Below, piece by piece: positions 1 to 8,272 of a DNA stretch of 64,000 nt. This DNA is from Nocardiopsis sp. FR4 (GTDB taxonomy: Bacteria > Actinomycetota > Actinomycetes > Streptosporangiales > Streptosporangiaceae): positions 148,408 to 212,407 of the forward strand of contig NZ_ML776455.1 of NCBI RefSeq assembly GCF_009830945.1, read 5' to 3'. Each line of letters opens with the position of its first letter. Positions within the stretch are counted from its first letter, which is position 1. Made by a program: the position numbers and the translations under genes. The notes beneath the pieces were generated by a model, which was not told the DNA's origin, ran no database searches, and worked only from the letters and a program-made list of their open reading frames with translations.

Positions 1-127
1 TGACGGCCGCCACCGCGATCGCCGGTGTCGCCCTGGGTGCGGTGCTCGCTGCCTCGCCGGCCTCCGCCAGCGGTGGCCAGCAGTTCAACCAGAACCTGCA
101 GCTGGTGCCGATCCAGCTCTGCAACGT
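1..127 (+). repeat. direct repeat, copy 1 (matches 253-379 exactly)
   Basis: Bases 1-127 are identical to bases 253-379, an offset of 252 (84 codons), so the two small secreted-protein genes are in phase. Identity stops abruptly at the codon after CNV. The repeat probably extends left of the window. Perfect identity including wobble positions implies a recent duplication or ongoing gene conversion. Confidence 0.95.
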
Positions 128-227
128 GCAGGCCGCGGCCGGCCTGGTCGCGATCAACGTCCCGATCGCGTCGCCGCAGACGACGGGTGCCTGCATCAAC
201 GGCCCCGTTGGCACCAACATCGACTAG
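1..227 (+). CDS. small secreted rodlin/chaplin-like protein, 5' end cut off by the window
   Basis: The reading frame is already open at base 3 and ends at a TAG. By comparison with the intact copy just downstream, only about five N-terminal codons are missing. The visible part has the end of a signal peptide (LAASPASAS, Ala-x-Ala cleavage). A mature part of about 55 residues follows, with two cysteines, Gln/Asn-rich segments and the phrases LVPIQLCNV and INVPIASPQ. The overall pattern (short secreted, two Cys, LVPIQ and PI-S-PQ blocks) resembles streptomycete rodlins and related surface proteins. That is a pattern resemblance only, so the function is not established. Confidence 0.75.
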   Translation, partial: TAATAIAGVALGAVLAASPASASGGQQFNQNLQLVPIQLCNVQAAAGLVAINVPIASPQTTGACINGPVGTNID

Positions 228-239
228 GAGGTTCTCGAC

Positions 240-521
240 ATGCTGCGCAAGTTGACGGCCGCCACCGCGATCGCCGGTGTCGCCCTGGGTGCGGTGCTCG
301 CTGCCTCGCCGGCCTCCGCCAGCGGTGGCCAGCAGTTCAACCAGAACCTGCAGCTGGTGCCGATCCAGCTCTGCAACGTCGACCTGGCTGTGGGCGTTGG
401 CGCGGTCAACATCCCGATCCTGTCTCCGCAGTTCGCCGGCGACTGCGTCAACGGGCCCTTGGGGACCAACGTGAACCACGACCACCACAAGGGCGAGGAC
501 GACAACGGCCACGGTTACTGA
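240..521 (+). CDS. small secreted rodlin/chaplin-like protein, second tandem copy
   Basis: This 93-aa protein starts at an ATG 12 bases after the stop of the first copy, with AGGAGG at 227-232 as ribosome binding site. The signal peptide (about residues 1-28, ending ASPASAS) and the first 24 mature residues are identical to the upstream copy. The sequences then diverge (DLAVGVGAVNIPILSPQ), and this copy alone carries a His/Asp-rich tail (HDHHKGEDDNGHGY) that could bind metal. Two cysteines are kept in equivalent places. It is probably a hydrophobic cell-surface or aerial-structure protein. The family assignment is tentative. Confidence 0.8.
   Translation: MLRKLTAATAIAGVALGAVLAASPASASGGQQFNQNLQLVPIQLCNVDLAVGVGAVNIPILSPQFAGDCVNGPLGTNVNHDHHKGEDDNGHGY
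253..379 (+). repeat. direct repeat, copy 2
   Basis: Exact partner of 1-127. It covers the signal peptide and the first third of the mature protein of the second tandem secreted-protein gene. Confidence 0.95.
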
Positions 522-583
522 TCGGCCGCGGGCGCCGGGCCTTCCGGCCCCGCGGTGACAGTGAGGGACCAGATGGTTCGTCG

Positions 584-612
584 AGGCCCCCCGGCATCCC
601 GCCGGGGGGCCT
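584..612 (+). terminator. hairpin terminator after the secreted-protein pair
   Basis: A perfect 12-bp stem (AGGCCCCCCGGC / GCCGGGGGGCCT) with loop ATCCC lies between the small secreted-protein gene and the next lipoprotein gene. There is only a two-T tail, as is common in high-GC actinobacteria. Confidence 0.75.
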
Positions 613-671
613 TGCCGTCGCCGACCGGAGGTCCCGCGGGGCGGGGCCACACGACGAAGGAGGAAGACCGG

Positions 672-1220
672 ATGAGGCACATGATCCTGACCGGAGCGGC
701 GGTGCTGCTGGCGGTCACAGCCTGCGGACAGCAGGAGACCACGCCCGACGTGCCCGAGAGCGAGATGGGGGAGCAGGAGCCCACTCCGATCGACCCCGGG
801 GCCACGGGAGGCCCCTACAACGAGGAACCCGTACAGACGGCCGAACCGGACGAGGAGGGCGCGGACGGCGGCGGCGCCCTCGTCCTCAACCGGTACGGCA
901 ACGAGAACGGCTTCAAGGACCGGCGCCCCACCGACTACGTCGCCACGGAGTTCACCACCTTCTCCGACATGGAGTGGGAGGAGTGGACGGACCAGATGGC
1001 CCATGGGGAGGGGGAGCTGTCGGGCACCTGGTGCATGGAGCAGGGGTGCCAGAACGACCCCTACGACGTCGAGGTGCAGCTGGGCGACCCGGTGGAGGTC
1101 GACGGAGCCACGTACTTCTCCACGTACACCGTGACCGAGCACCACGACATGCCCGAGGAGATGCTCCAGGCCATGGAGGAGGCCGACGGCGGACGCCTGG
1201 CGCTGCCGAGCGCGGAGTGA
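672..1220 (+). CDS. putative lipoprotein of unknown function
   Basis: A 182-aa product. The ATG is chosen over an earlier in-frame start because AAGGAGGA sits just upstream and because it gives a proper type II signal peptide with lipobox LAVTAC (Cys18). A Pro/Glu/Thr-rich linker (residues about 20-70) leads to a soluble domain. That domain contains a Cys pair (WCMEQGC, roughly residues 117-122) that may form a disulphide. I do not recognise the domain. It is expected to be anchored to the outer face of the membrane. It stands alone between two hairpin/promoter regions and nothing indicates a link to the SMC locus downstream. Confidence 0.75.
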   Translation: MRHMILTGAAVLLAVTACGQQETTPDVPESEMGEQEPTPIDPGATGGPYNEEPVQTAEPDEEGADGGGALVLNRYGNENGFKDRRPTDYVATEFTTFSDMEWEEWTDQMAHGEGELSGTWCMEQGCQNDPYDVEVQLGDPVEVDGATYFSTYTVTEHHDMPEEMLQAMEEADGGRLALPSAE

Positions 1221-1351
1221 GCTTTCCCACGGCCGCGGAGAATCTGGGCAAAGTTCCTGAAAAGAATGTCCTTCCTGGTCAGAACGGGTGATGCGACCCC
1301 CTCGACAGGACCAGAAGGTGCCGAAACGGGCGTGGCGCGCCCGGGAGGTCT

Positions 1352-1363
1352 CTAGTCTGCTGA
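1352..1363 (+). promoter_or_regulatory. promoter element of the SMC operon, shared with the downstream ATPase gene
   Basis: The 12-mer CTAGTCTGCTGA contains a -10-like TAGTCT (1353-1358). The GTG start of the DUF2397 fragment lies at 1367, about where transcription would begin, so the mRNA is probably leaderless. The identical 12-mer occurs at 8230-8241 in front of the Rad50-like ATPase gene. No convincing -35 box is visible. Confidence 0.5.
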
Positions 1364-1366
1364 GTT

Positions 1367-2233
1367 GTGGGACTCAACCAGCGGACGGACGACCGCGCGG
1401 ACGACGCACAGGGCACCGGAGGGCGACCGGCGCCGAGGCACGGCCGCGCCGCTCTGCTGCGCCTGGCCACCTGGTTCGAGGAGGCCGGCCCCGAACGCGC
1501 CGACGCCCTCGCCAACGCCGCCTACGCCCTCCACCCCGCCCTCCACCTGGAGGGCCGCGTGGACGAGGGCGTCGCCGCGACCAGCAGCTGGTGGCAGGCC
1601 GAGCCCGACCGCAGCACCGTCGTCGAGCACCCCGGCACGCGTCCCCCCGAACCGGTCCGCGACCACCGCGCCCAGCAGGCGCGCCTGCGCGACGCGGCCG
1701 AGTCCTCCGCGCACTGGCGCCGCGCCGGCGCCGCCCAGGTCCGCTCCCTGCTCACCGAGCCCACCGGGGACAGCGCCCGCCTGGACCTGTCCGGCGCCGG
1801 GATGGAGGTCCTCATGGAACTCCTCACCGCGGCGCTCGGCTCCGGCGACGCCAGCCGCAGGTCCACCTCGGCCGGGGACCTGGAGTTCGCCCTGCGCCTG
1901 CACGTGGTCTCCGCCCCGGGCGCCGAGGTCACCATCCGGGGCGAGGGCGGCGAGCTCACCCTGGAGGGGGTGCGCCTGTGCGTCACCCCCTACGAGCAGC
2001 ACGTCCTCGACGCACCCGCCCCGGAACCCGCCGCGCCCGCGGCGGAGAGCGCCCCCGAACCCGGGACGGCCGACGAACCCGGGACAGCCGGCGAACACCG
2101 GACCGACCCCGGGGGCGCGCCCGAGGAACCCCCCGCCGACACCGGCGACCTCCCCGGACCGGACCCCGACACCCTGACCACGGGTCCGATCGAGCTGTCC
2201 CCGAACCGGCCCTGGACCCGATCGTGGGGGTGA
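1367..2233 (+). CDS. C-terminal half of a DUF2397 / TIGR02677 (JetA-like, kleisin-type) protein
   Basis: 288 aa. The segment from about residue 28 on (LLRLATWFEEAG, then SSWWQAEP, PVRDHRAQQARLR and a TPYEQHVLD end) reads like the C-terminal half of the DUF2397 family, the kleisin-like subunit (JetA type) of one Wadjet/SMC branch, whose members are usually about 500 aa. The N-terminal half, which in kleisins carries the helical/winged-helix part binding the SMC neck, is absent. The upstream in-frame TGA at 1361 and the lipoprotein gene leave no room for it. The last 80 residues are Pro/Glu/Asp-rich. The stop overlaps the next start (TGATG), so the gene is translationally coupled to the JetB-like gene. 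It may be a functional short form or a remnant. Confidence 0.75.
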   Translation: MGLNQRTDDRADDAQGTGGRPAPRHGRAALLRLATWFEEAGPERADALANAAYALHPALHLEGRVDEGVAATSSWWQAEPDRSTVVEHPGTRPPEPVRDHRAQQARLRDAAESSAHWRRAGAAQVRSLLTEPTGDSARLDLSGAGMEVLMELLTAALGSGDASRRSTSAGDLEFALRLHVVSAPGAEVTIRGEGGELTLEGVRLCVTPYEQHVLDAPAPEPAAPAAESAPEPGTADEPGTAGEHRTDPGGAPEEPPADTGDLPGPDPDTLTTGPIELSPNRPWTRSWG

Positions 2234-3624
2234 TGGAGACGGACATCTACAGCGAGGACGCCGCGCTCATCGGCGAACGGCAGGCGGCGGCACGCGCCCT
2301 CCTGGCCAGCCCCCTGCTCACCGAGCGCACCCACCCCGCCGAGTTCTCCCTCGTGCGCTCCCACGCGGAGTGGCTCGTCCAGCGCTTCCAGCGCGTGCTC
2401 GGCTACCGGCTGACCGTCGCCGACGACCACGCGCGCCTGGTCAAACGCGGACTCCCGGTCCGGGCCGCCGGGGCCTTCACGCGCACCACCGGCGCCCCCT
2501 TCACCCCCCGCACGCACACCTACCTCGCCCTGTCCCTGGCCGTCCTGGTCGAGGAGCACGGCCCCACCACCGTCCGGCGGCTGGCCGAACAGGTCCGCGC
2601 CGCCGCCTACGAGGCCGGGATCGACGCCGACCCCGGCCGCGGCCTCGGCGAGCGCCGCGCCTTCTGCGCGGCCCTGCGCCGCCTGGTCGCGCTCGGAGCG
2701 CTCACCGAGACCTCCGGCGCCGTCGCGGACCACCAGGCCGACCCCGCGGCCGACCCGGGCCTGCTCACGCACACGCAGGTCGCCCGCTCCGTGGCCGCCC
2801 ACCTGCCGCGCGCCGCCGACGACCCCGACTCCTTCCTCCACGCCTTCGACGAGACCGACCCCGACGGGGACCAGCAGGGCGAGACCGCCCTGCGCCGCCT
2901 CCTGGCCGAGACCGCCGTGGTCTACCGGGAGGAACTGCCCCACCGCCAGCGCGACCGCCTCGCCGCCCACCAGTGGCGGGCCGCCGCCATGCTCAACAAC
3001 CTCCTCGGCTGCGACACCGAGGTCCGCGCCGAGGGCGTGGCCCTGGTGATGCCGGACGAGGCCGGGGCCCGGCCCCGCTTCCCCTCCGACGACCCCGACG
3101 GACAGGTGGCCCTGGCCCTGGTCCGGCACCTCTCCGGCCGCCTGCACCCCGGTCAGCCCGCCACCTCGGTCCCCGTCCCGGACCGGGTGCTGGACGCCGC
3201 GCTGGAGGCCCTGTGCGGCGAGGACGCCCCCGCCCGGGCCGAGTGGGCCCGCACCGCCGGGCCCGAGGTCCCCGACCCCGCGCGGCTCCGCGCCCGGGTC
3301 CTGGGCCTTCTGTCCGACCTCGGGCTGCTGACCGGCGGCCCGGGCCGGTGGCGGCTCACCGCGGCGGCGGCCCGGTACGGGGCCGAAACGGACGAGCGCG
3401 TCCCCCTGATCCTGGACAATGACGAACACGGCCGGACCCGCCCCGACCCCACACGGGGCTCCGGTGACGACCACGAACCCGACGCTCCCGCCGACCCCGA
3501 CGGCGACCTGAGCCGGGTGGCGTCCGTGCTGCGAGCGGTGGCGAACGAGAAGGTGAGCGCGACCAGTGGTGACCCAGGAGACCAGCCAGGCACCGGGAGC
3601 GGAGATGTCGACGGTTCCGGCTGA
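2233..3624 (+). CDS. DUF2398 / TIGR02678 (JetB-like) SMC-accessory protein
   Basis: 463 aa, starting at the ATG of a TGATG overlap with the preceding gene. Long open frames exist upstream, but nothing before this ATG resembles the family. Residues about 10-400 fit the DUF2398 pattern: QAAARALLASPLL near the N-terminus, FTPRTHTYLALSLAVL, and a central winged-helix-like region ending ALGALTETSG. The family is the MukE/JetB-type partner that bridges kleisin and SMC. The tail (about 65 residues) is acidic and looks disordered. Its 3' end overlaps the possible GTG start of the SMC gene. Confidence 0.85.
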   Translation: METDIYSEDAALIGERQAAARALLASPLLTERTHPAEFSLVRSHAEWLVQRFQRVLGYRLTVADDHARLVKRGLPVRAAGAFTRTTGAPFTPRTHTYLALSLAVLVEEHGPTTVRRLAEQVRAAAYEAGIDADPGRGLGERRAFCAALRRLVALGALTETSGAVADHQADPAADPGLLTHTQVARSVAAHLPRAADDPDSFLHAFDETDPDGDQQGETALRRLLAETAVVYREELPHRQRDRLAAHQWRAAAMLNNLLGCDTEVRAEGVALVMPDEAGARPRFPSDDPDGQVALALVRHLSGRLHPGQPATSVPVPDRVLDAALEALCGEDAPARAEWARTAGPEVPDPARLRARVLGLLSDLGLLTGGPGRWRLTAAAARYGAETDERVPLILDNDEHGRTRPDPTRGSGDDHEPDAPADPDGDLSRVASVLRAVANEKVSATSGDPGDQPGTGSGDVDGSG

Positions 3625-6600
3625 ACCCGCCGCGGCCCCCTCCCGAGACGTCCCCCGCTACCGCCTCGAACGCGCGGGCATCCGCAACGTCTGGCAGTAC
3701 GACGACCACGTCCTGGACTTCGCGGAGGGGCGGCTGCTGCTGCGCGGCCGCAACGGAGCGGGCAAGTCCAAGGCCCTGGAGATGCTGCTCCCCTTCCTGC
3801 TGGACGGGGACGTGCGCCGCCTGGACACCACCGGCACCAACCGCACCAGCCTGCGCTGGCTCATGGCCGAGGACCCCCGGGCGGGCCGCCTGCCCGAGGC
3901 CGAGGAGACCGGCCCCGACCTGCTCGGCGGACCCGAACCCGAGGAGGAGGGCCCGGAACAGGAGTCCACCGGGCCCGTCACCCGGCTCGGCTACCTGTGG
4001 GTGGAGTTCACCACCGAACGCGGCGAACGCGGGCTCGACGCCGCCGCCCGGAGCGGCACGGGCCCCCAGAGCGCCTCGGCCCTGCTCGCCGCCACCGCCC
4101 CGGAACCGCCCCGAGACCCCCAGACCCCGCCCAGCCACCTGACCCTGGGCGCCGCCGTCCTGGCCGTGGGCGACTCCGACCCCCGGTGCGTGTTCTTCGT
4201 CACCGAGCACCGGGTAGGCCACGACCTGGAGCTGGTCACCGACGGCCGCCCCAAACCCGTCGACCGCCTGCGCTCGGAGATCGGCGCCGAGAACTGCTTC
4301 ACCAGCGCCGTGGCCTACCGCGCCCGGGTCATGCGCGACCTGTTCGGCATCGACGACTCCGTCCGCTACCGCAACCTCATCCACCTGCTCTACCGGCTGC
4401 GCCGCCCCACCATCGGCGACCGCCTGGAGGCCGGTGAACTGGTCGGCGTCCTGTCCGAGGCGCTGCCGCCCATGGACGAGTCCGTCCTGGACGAGGTCGC
4501 CCGCAACATCGCCGACCTGGAACAGGCCCGCGCCGACAAGGAGGCCCTCACCGGGGCCCGGGCGGGCGTCACCGCCTTCCTGGAGGACTACCGGGGCTAC
4601 CTCGCGCACTGCCTGCGCGCCCGCCTGGACGAGGTCGGCGAGCAGATCGACGCCGCCGCCGCACGCACCGGCGAGACCGAGCGCCTGCGCGCCGAACTCG
4701 ACCGCCTCATCACCGCCGAGAGCCAGATCTCCGAGGAGCGCGACCAGGCCCGCCGCACCCGCGACACCGCCCGCGCCGACGACGGCACCCTCGCCTCCGC
4801 CCGGAACGGCGCAGCCACGGCCACCTCCAACGAGCGCCGCGCCTACGACGCCGCCGTGGGCGCCTACATCCGCGCAGCCGAGGCCGCCTGGGTGGCCGCC
4901 GAACACGCCGAACGGGTGGAGCGGCACGCCATCGAACGGCTCGGCGAGGACACCGGCACCATCGAGCGCGCCCTGGAGGTGCTCCGCCAGACCCACTCCG
5001 AGGCCGCGCGCGCCGCCTCCGCCGCGGGCATCGACCCCGCCGTCCTCGGCACCGTCCCCGACCCCGTCCCCACCGTCCACGCCCCCCGCGAGAGCGCCAC
5101 GCGCGTGGACCTGCAGGGGCTGGAGCAGGCCGTCGAACGCGCCCCAGTCGAGGGCATCGACCTGGACGCCCTGCGCGACCGCCTCGGACGCCTCCACGAC
5201 CGGCTCACGAGCGCCGCCGCCCGCTCCACCGACCGCACCGACCTGGCCGCCCGCCTGACCGGCCTCACCGCCGCCGAGGCCGCCGCCGACCGCCGCCTGG
5301 TCGCCCTGACGAGCGAGGCCGAGGGTGCCGACGCGGTCCTGGAACAGGCCCACACCCGCGAGCAGAAGGCCATCGACGGCGTGCGGCGCGAGAGCGCGGC
5401 CTACGCCGAGGGCGTCCGCACCTGGGCCGCCCGCCTGCGCGACTCCAGCCACGCCCACGCCCTGGGCGAGGCCATCCACGAGCTGGAGGGCAGCGTCGAA
5501 CTGCCCATCAACGACTCCCTGCGCGTCCTGGACCCGCACGTGCCCGCCACGGTCGCCCGCCTGGCGCACACGGCCGTGGACCCCCTCCTGGAGGAGCTGC
5601 GCGCCCGCCGTGACGTGGCCGTGGGCGAGGAGGGCCAGCTCTCCGACGAACTCGCCGAACTCGCCGAGCGCAGGACGAGGAACGCCGAGCACGCCCCCGA
5701 GCGCCCCGCCTGGGCCACCTCCGCGAGGCACGCCGGAAAGGGCGTCCCGCTCTACCTGGCGGTCGACTTCGCCGAGGGGCTCAGCACCCGCGAACAGGCC
5801 GGGCTGGAGGCCGCCCTGGAGGCCAGCGGGCTGCTGGCCGGATGGGTGCGCGCCGACGGCGCCCTGCACGAGCCGGGGACGCGCGACGTGATCCTGTCCC
5901 CGGCGCCCGTGCCCCTGCTCTCCCGGCCGGTCCGCGAACGCACCCTGCTCGACGTCCTCGTGCCGGTCCCCGACGCCCCCGTGGGCCAGGACGCCCTGCG
6001 CGCCCTGCTGTCCTCCGTCGCCCTGCACACCGACGCCGAGGGCGAGGAGGGGAACCCCCCCTCCGAGACCGAGCCCCGCCACCGCCGCGACAGCCAGAGC
6101 ACCGTCTCCCTGACCAGCTCCATGTCCCTCTCCGGGAGCTGGCGCCTGGGCGTGGCCTCCGGATCCCACACCAAGGACGAACCCGAGTACATCGGCGAGG
6201 CCGCCCGCAAACGGGCCCGCGACCGCACGTCCGCCAACACCGACCGCCGCATGGCCATCGCCGAGGCCCTGCTCGCCGAGGCCGGGGAGCGCCGCTGGGC
6301 GGTCGAGCACTCCTACGCCGAGCTCCTGGAGATCTCCCGCGAACTGCCCGACCCGACCCCGCTCATCCGCGCCTGGGCCGCGCTGGACATCGCCCGCGCC
6401 GACCTGGCCGCCGCCCGGAACGCGCACGACGTGGCGCGCCGGGCCGCCGAGGCCTGCCGGGACGAACTGCTCGGCGTCCGGCGCAGGCTGCGCGACTCCG
6501 CCGCGGTGGCCGCGGCGGCGGACGGGGGACCCGCCCTGGAACGGGACCTGCCCACCACGCGGGCCGAACTCGACAGCGCCCTGCGCGCCCTGGACCACCT

Positions 6601-8170
6601 GCGGGTGCTCATCGCCTCGGCCCTGCGCGACCTGGACGTCCTGGCCTGGGAGCTCGCCGACCACGAACGGCACCTCGCCGCGTGGCGCTCCGCGCGCGCG
6701 GACCGGGTCCTGGCCGAGGACGCCCGCGCCGCGGCCATCGACGACATGATCACCGTCCGCCGCCAGATCGAACTCGGCGACCGCGCCCGCGGCGTGGCCC
6801 CCGAACAGCTCGACGCCGCGCGCGACCAGGTCCGCGCCCGGGCGGAGGAGGCCGCCGAGCGCCTGCCCGAGCTCGAACGCGGCGCCCAGCGGGCCCGCGA
6901 CGAGAGAGTCAGCGCCGAGGCCCGCCTGGTCGTGGCCGCCCAGGAGCGCGCCGAGCAGGTCCGCCGGGCGCTCGCCGCCGGGGACGGCCTGGTCTCCGCG
7001 CTCACCACCGAGGGCGGGGACTCCGAGGTCCCCGACGCCGTACTGCTGCGCGCCGCCGGGCTGGAGGACCGGGCCGGGGACGAGGGCCCCCTCGCCGCCT
7101 ACCTCGCCCTGCGGGAGGAGGCCGCCGCCCCCGACGCCCGCCTGGCCTCCCTCCAGGCCCTCGTCGAGAGCCTGGCCGAGGGCCTGGCCGCACAGGAGTC
7201 CGTCCCCGGGGTCGACGACAGCGCCATCCTCAGCAGCCGCGAGGACCTCAACCGGGTGCTCGCCTCCGCCGACTGGGCCCAGATCCGCACCGAGATGAGC
7301 GAGCCCCGGGGCGTCAAGCGCCTCACCGTCCACGACGAGGACGGCGCCCACGACGTCACCGCCTACGCCGAACGGGTCGCCGCCGCGGTCGTCAGGGCCG
7401 AGGAGGCCGTCGCGATCGCCGAGGAGGAGGCCTTCGAACGGCACCTGCTGGGCGAGCTGGCCAGCCACCTGGCACGCCAGATCGACGAGGCCCGCGCGCT
7501 CATCGCGACCATGAACGACGTCCTCAAGGACGTCACCACCTCCGCCGGCCTCGGCGTGCGCCTGGACTGGCGGCTCGCGCCCGACGCCGGGGCCGACGTG
7601 GAGGCGGTCGTACCGCTCCTGGCCACACCGCCCGAGGAGCGCACCCGCGTGCAGACCACGCGCCTGCGGGACGCGCTGCGCCGGTGCATCGAGGCGATCC
7701 GCCGCCTGGACCCCACCGCCACGGGCGGCGCGCAGCTGCGGGCCGCGCTCGACTACCGGTCCTGGTTCACGTTCTCCGTGTACGTCACCGACGCCACGGG
7801 CAACGAGCGCCGCCTGGGCCACCGCACGGCGCTCAGCCAGGGCGAGCAGCGGGTGGTGGCCTACCTGGTGCTGTTCGCGGCCGCCGCCGCGCACTTCGAC
7901 GCCCTGGCCGCCCGGGCCCCGTGGGCGCCCAGGCTGATCCTGCTCGACGACGCCTTCGCGAAGGTCGACGAGCCCACCCACGGGCGCCTGCTCGGCCTGC
8001 TGGTGGAGCTGGACCTGGACTTCGTCCTGACCTCCGAACGGGTGTGGGGCTGCTTCGCCAGCGTGCCCAGCCTGAACATCTACGAGTGCCTCAGGGACCC
8101 CAACGTGCCGGGGATCGCGACCCTGCACTTCACCTGGGACGGCAGCAGGAGGCGTCTGGTGGGCGTGTAG
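3605..8170 (+). CDS. TIGR02680-type SMC/MukB-like ATPase (JetC-like)
   Basis: 1521 aa from this ATG; a GTG at 3566 would add 13 residues. The N-terminus has the family phrase RAGIRNVWQYDD followed by Walker A GRNGAGKS (residues 48-55). Long Ala/Glu/Arg-rich coiled-coil stretches surround a central hinge-like part (about residues 650-870, including SGSWRLGVA). The C-terminal ATPase half has signature LSQGEQ (from residue 1410) and Walker B LILLDDAF (residues 1444-1451, Asp1448-Asp1449), so both ATPase halves look intact. It should form the DNA-loop-extruding engine of a Wadjet-like complex with the two upstream products. The family gene set normally includes a DUF2399/TOPRIM nuclease (JetD), which does not follow here. 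Confidence 0.9.
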   Translation: MSTVPAEPAAAPSRDVPRYRLERAGIRNVWQYDDHVLDFAEGRLLLRGRNGAGKSKALEMLLPFLLDGDVRRLDTTGTNRTSLRWLMAEDPRAGRLPEAEETGPDLLGGPEPEEEGPEQESTGPVTRLGYLWVEFTTERGERGLDAAARSGTGPQSASALLAATAPEPPRDPQTPPSHLTLGAAVLAVGDSDPRCVFFVTEHRVGHDLELVTDGRPKPVDRLRSEIGAENCFTSAVAYRARVMRDLFGIDDSVRYRNLIHLLYRLRRPTIGDRLEAGELVGVLSEALPPMDESVLDEVARNIADLEQARADKEALTGARAGVTAFLEDYRGYLAHCLRARLDEVGEQIDAAAARTGETERLRAELDRLITAESQISEERDQARRTRDTARADDGTLASARNGAATATSNERRAYDAAVGAYIRAAEAAWVAAEHAERVERHAIERLGEDTGTIERALEVLRQTHSEAARAASAAGIDPAVLGTVPDPVPTVHAPRESATRVDLQGLEQAVERAPVEGIDLDALRDRLGRLHDRLTSAAARSTDRTDLAARLTGLTAAEAAADRRLVALTSEAEGADAVLEQAHTREQKAIDGVRRESAAYAEGVRTWAARLRDSSHAHALGEAIHELEGSVELPINDSLRVLDPHVPATVARLAHTAVDPLLEELRARRDVAVGEEGQLSDELAELAERRTRNAEHAPERPAWATSARHAGKGVPLYLAVDFAEGLSTREQAGLEAALEASGLLAGWVRADGALHEPGTRDVILSPAPVPLLSRPVRERTLLDVLVPVPDAPVGQDALRALLSSVALHTDAEGEEGNPPSETEPRHRRDSQSTVSLTSSMSLSGSWRLGVASGSHTKDEPEYIGEAARKRARDRTSANTDRRMAIAEALLAEAGERRWAVEHSYAELLEISRELPDPTPLIRAWAALDIARADLAAARNAHDVARRAAEACRDELLGVRRRLRDSAAVAAAADGGPALERDLPTTRAELDSALRALDHLRVLIASALRDLDVLAWELADHERHLAAWRSARADRVLAEDARAAAIDDMITVRRQIELGDRARGVAPEQLDAARDQVRARAEEAAERLPELERGAQRARDERVSAEARLVVAAQERAEQVRRALAAGDGLVSALTTEGGDSEVPDAVLLRAAGLEDRAGDEGPLAAYLALREEAAAPDARLASLQALVESLAEGLAAQESVPGVDDSAILSSREDLNRVLASADWAQIRTEMSEPRGVKRLTVHDEDGAHDVTAYAERVAAAVVRAEEAVAIAEEEAFERHLLGELASHLARQIDEARALIATMNDVLKDVTTSAGLGVRLDWRLAPDAGADVEAVVPLLATPPEERTRVQTTRLRDALRRCIEAIRRLDPTATGGAQLRAALDYRSWFTFSVYVTDATGNERRLGHRTALSQGEQRVVAYLVLFAAAAAHFDALAARAPWAPRLILLDDAFAKVDEPTHGRLLGLLVELDLDFVLTSERVWGCFASVPSLNIYECLRDPNVPGIATLHFTWDGSRRRLVGV

Positions 8171-8229
8171 GCCCCCGGCCCGGGGCGCCCGGAGGACGGT
8201 GTTCGGCGAGCGCTTCCTCCCCACCTGTC

Positions 8230-8241
8230 CTAGTCTGCTGA
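8230..8241 (+). promoter_or_regulatory. promoter element of the Rad50-like ATPase gene
   Basis: The same CTAGTCTGCTGA as at 1352-1363, with -10-like TAGTCT at 8231-8236. It lies 32 bases before the GTG start, leaving room for a short leader with the AGGAGCGGG ribosome binding site. Sharing 12 consecutive bases suggests co-regulation or duplication of the promoter. Confidence 0.5.
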
Positions 8242-8272
8242 TGCAAGAACGACACAGGAGCGGGGTGACGAA

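Noticed and set aside
1288..2232. Upstream extension of the DUF2398 gene to form one 778-aa protein
   Set aside because: The extra part is Arg/Pro-rich shadow of the DUF2397 fragment in another frame; the TGATG junction gives the natural start.
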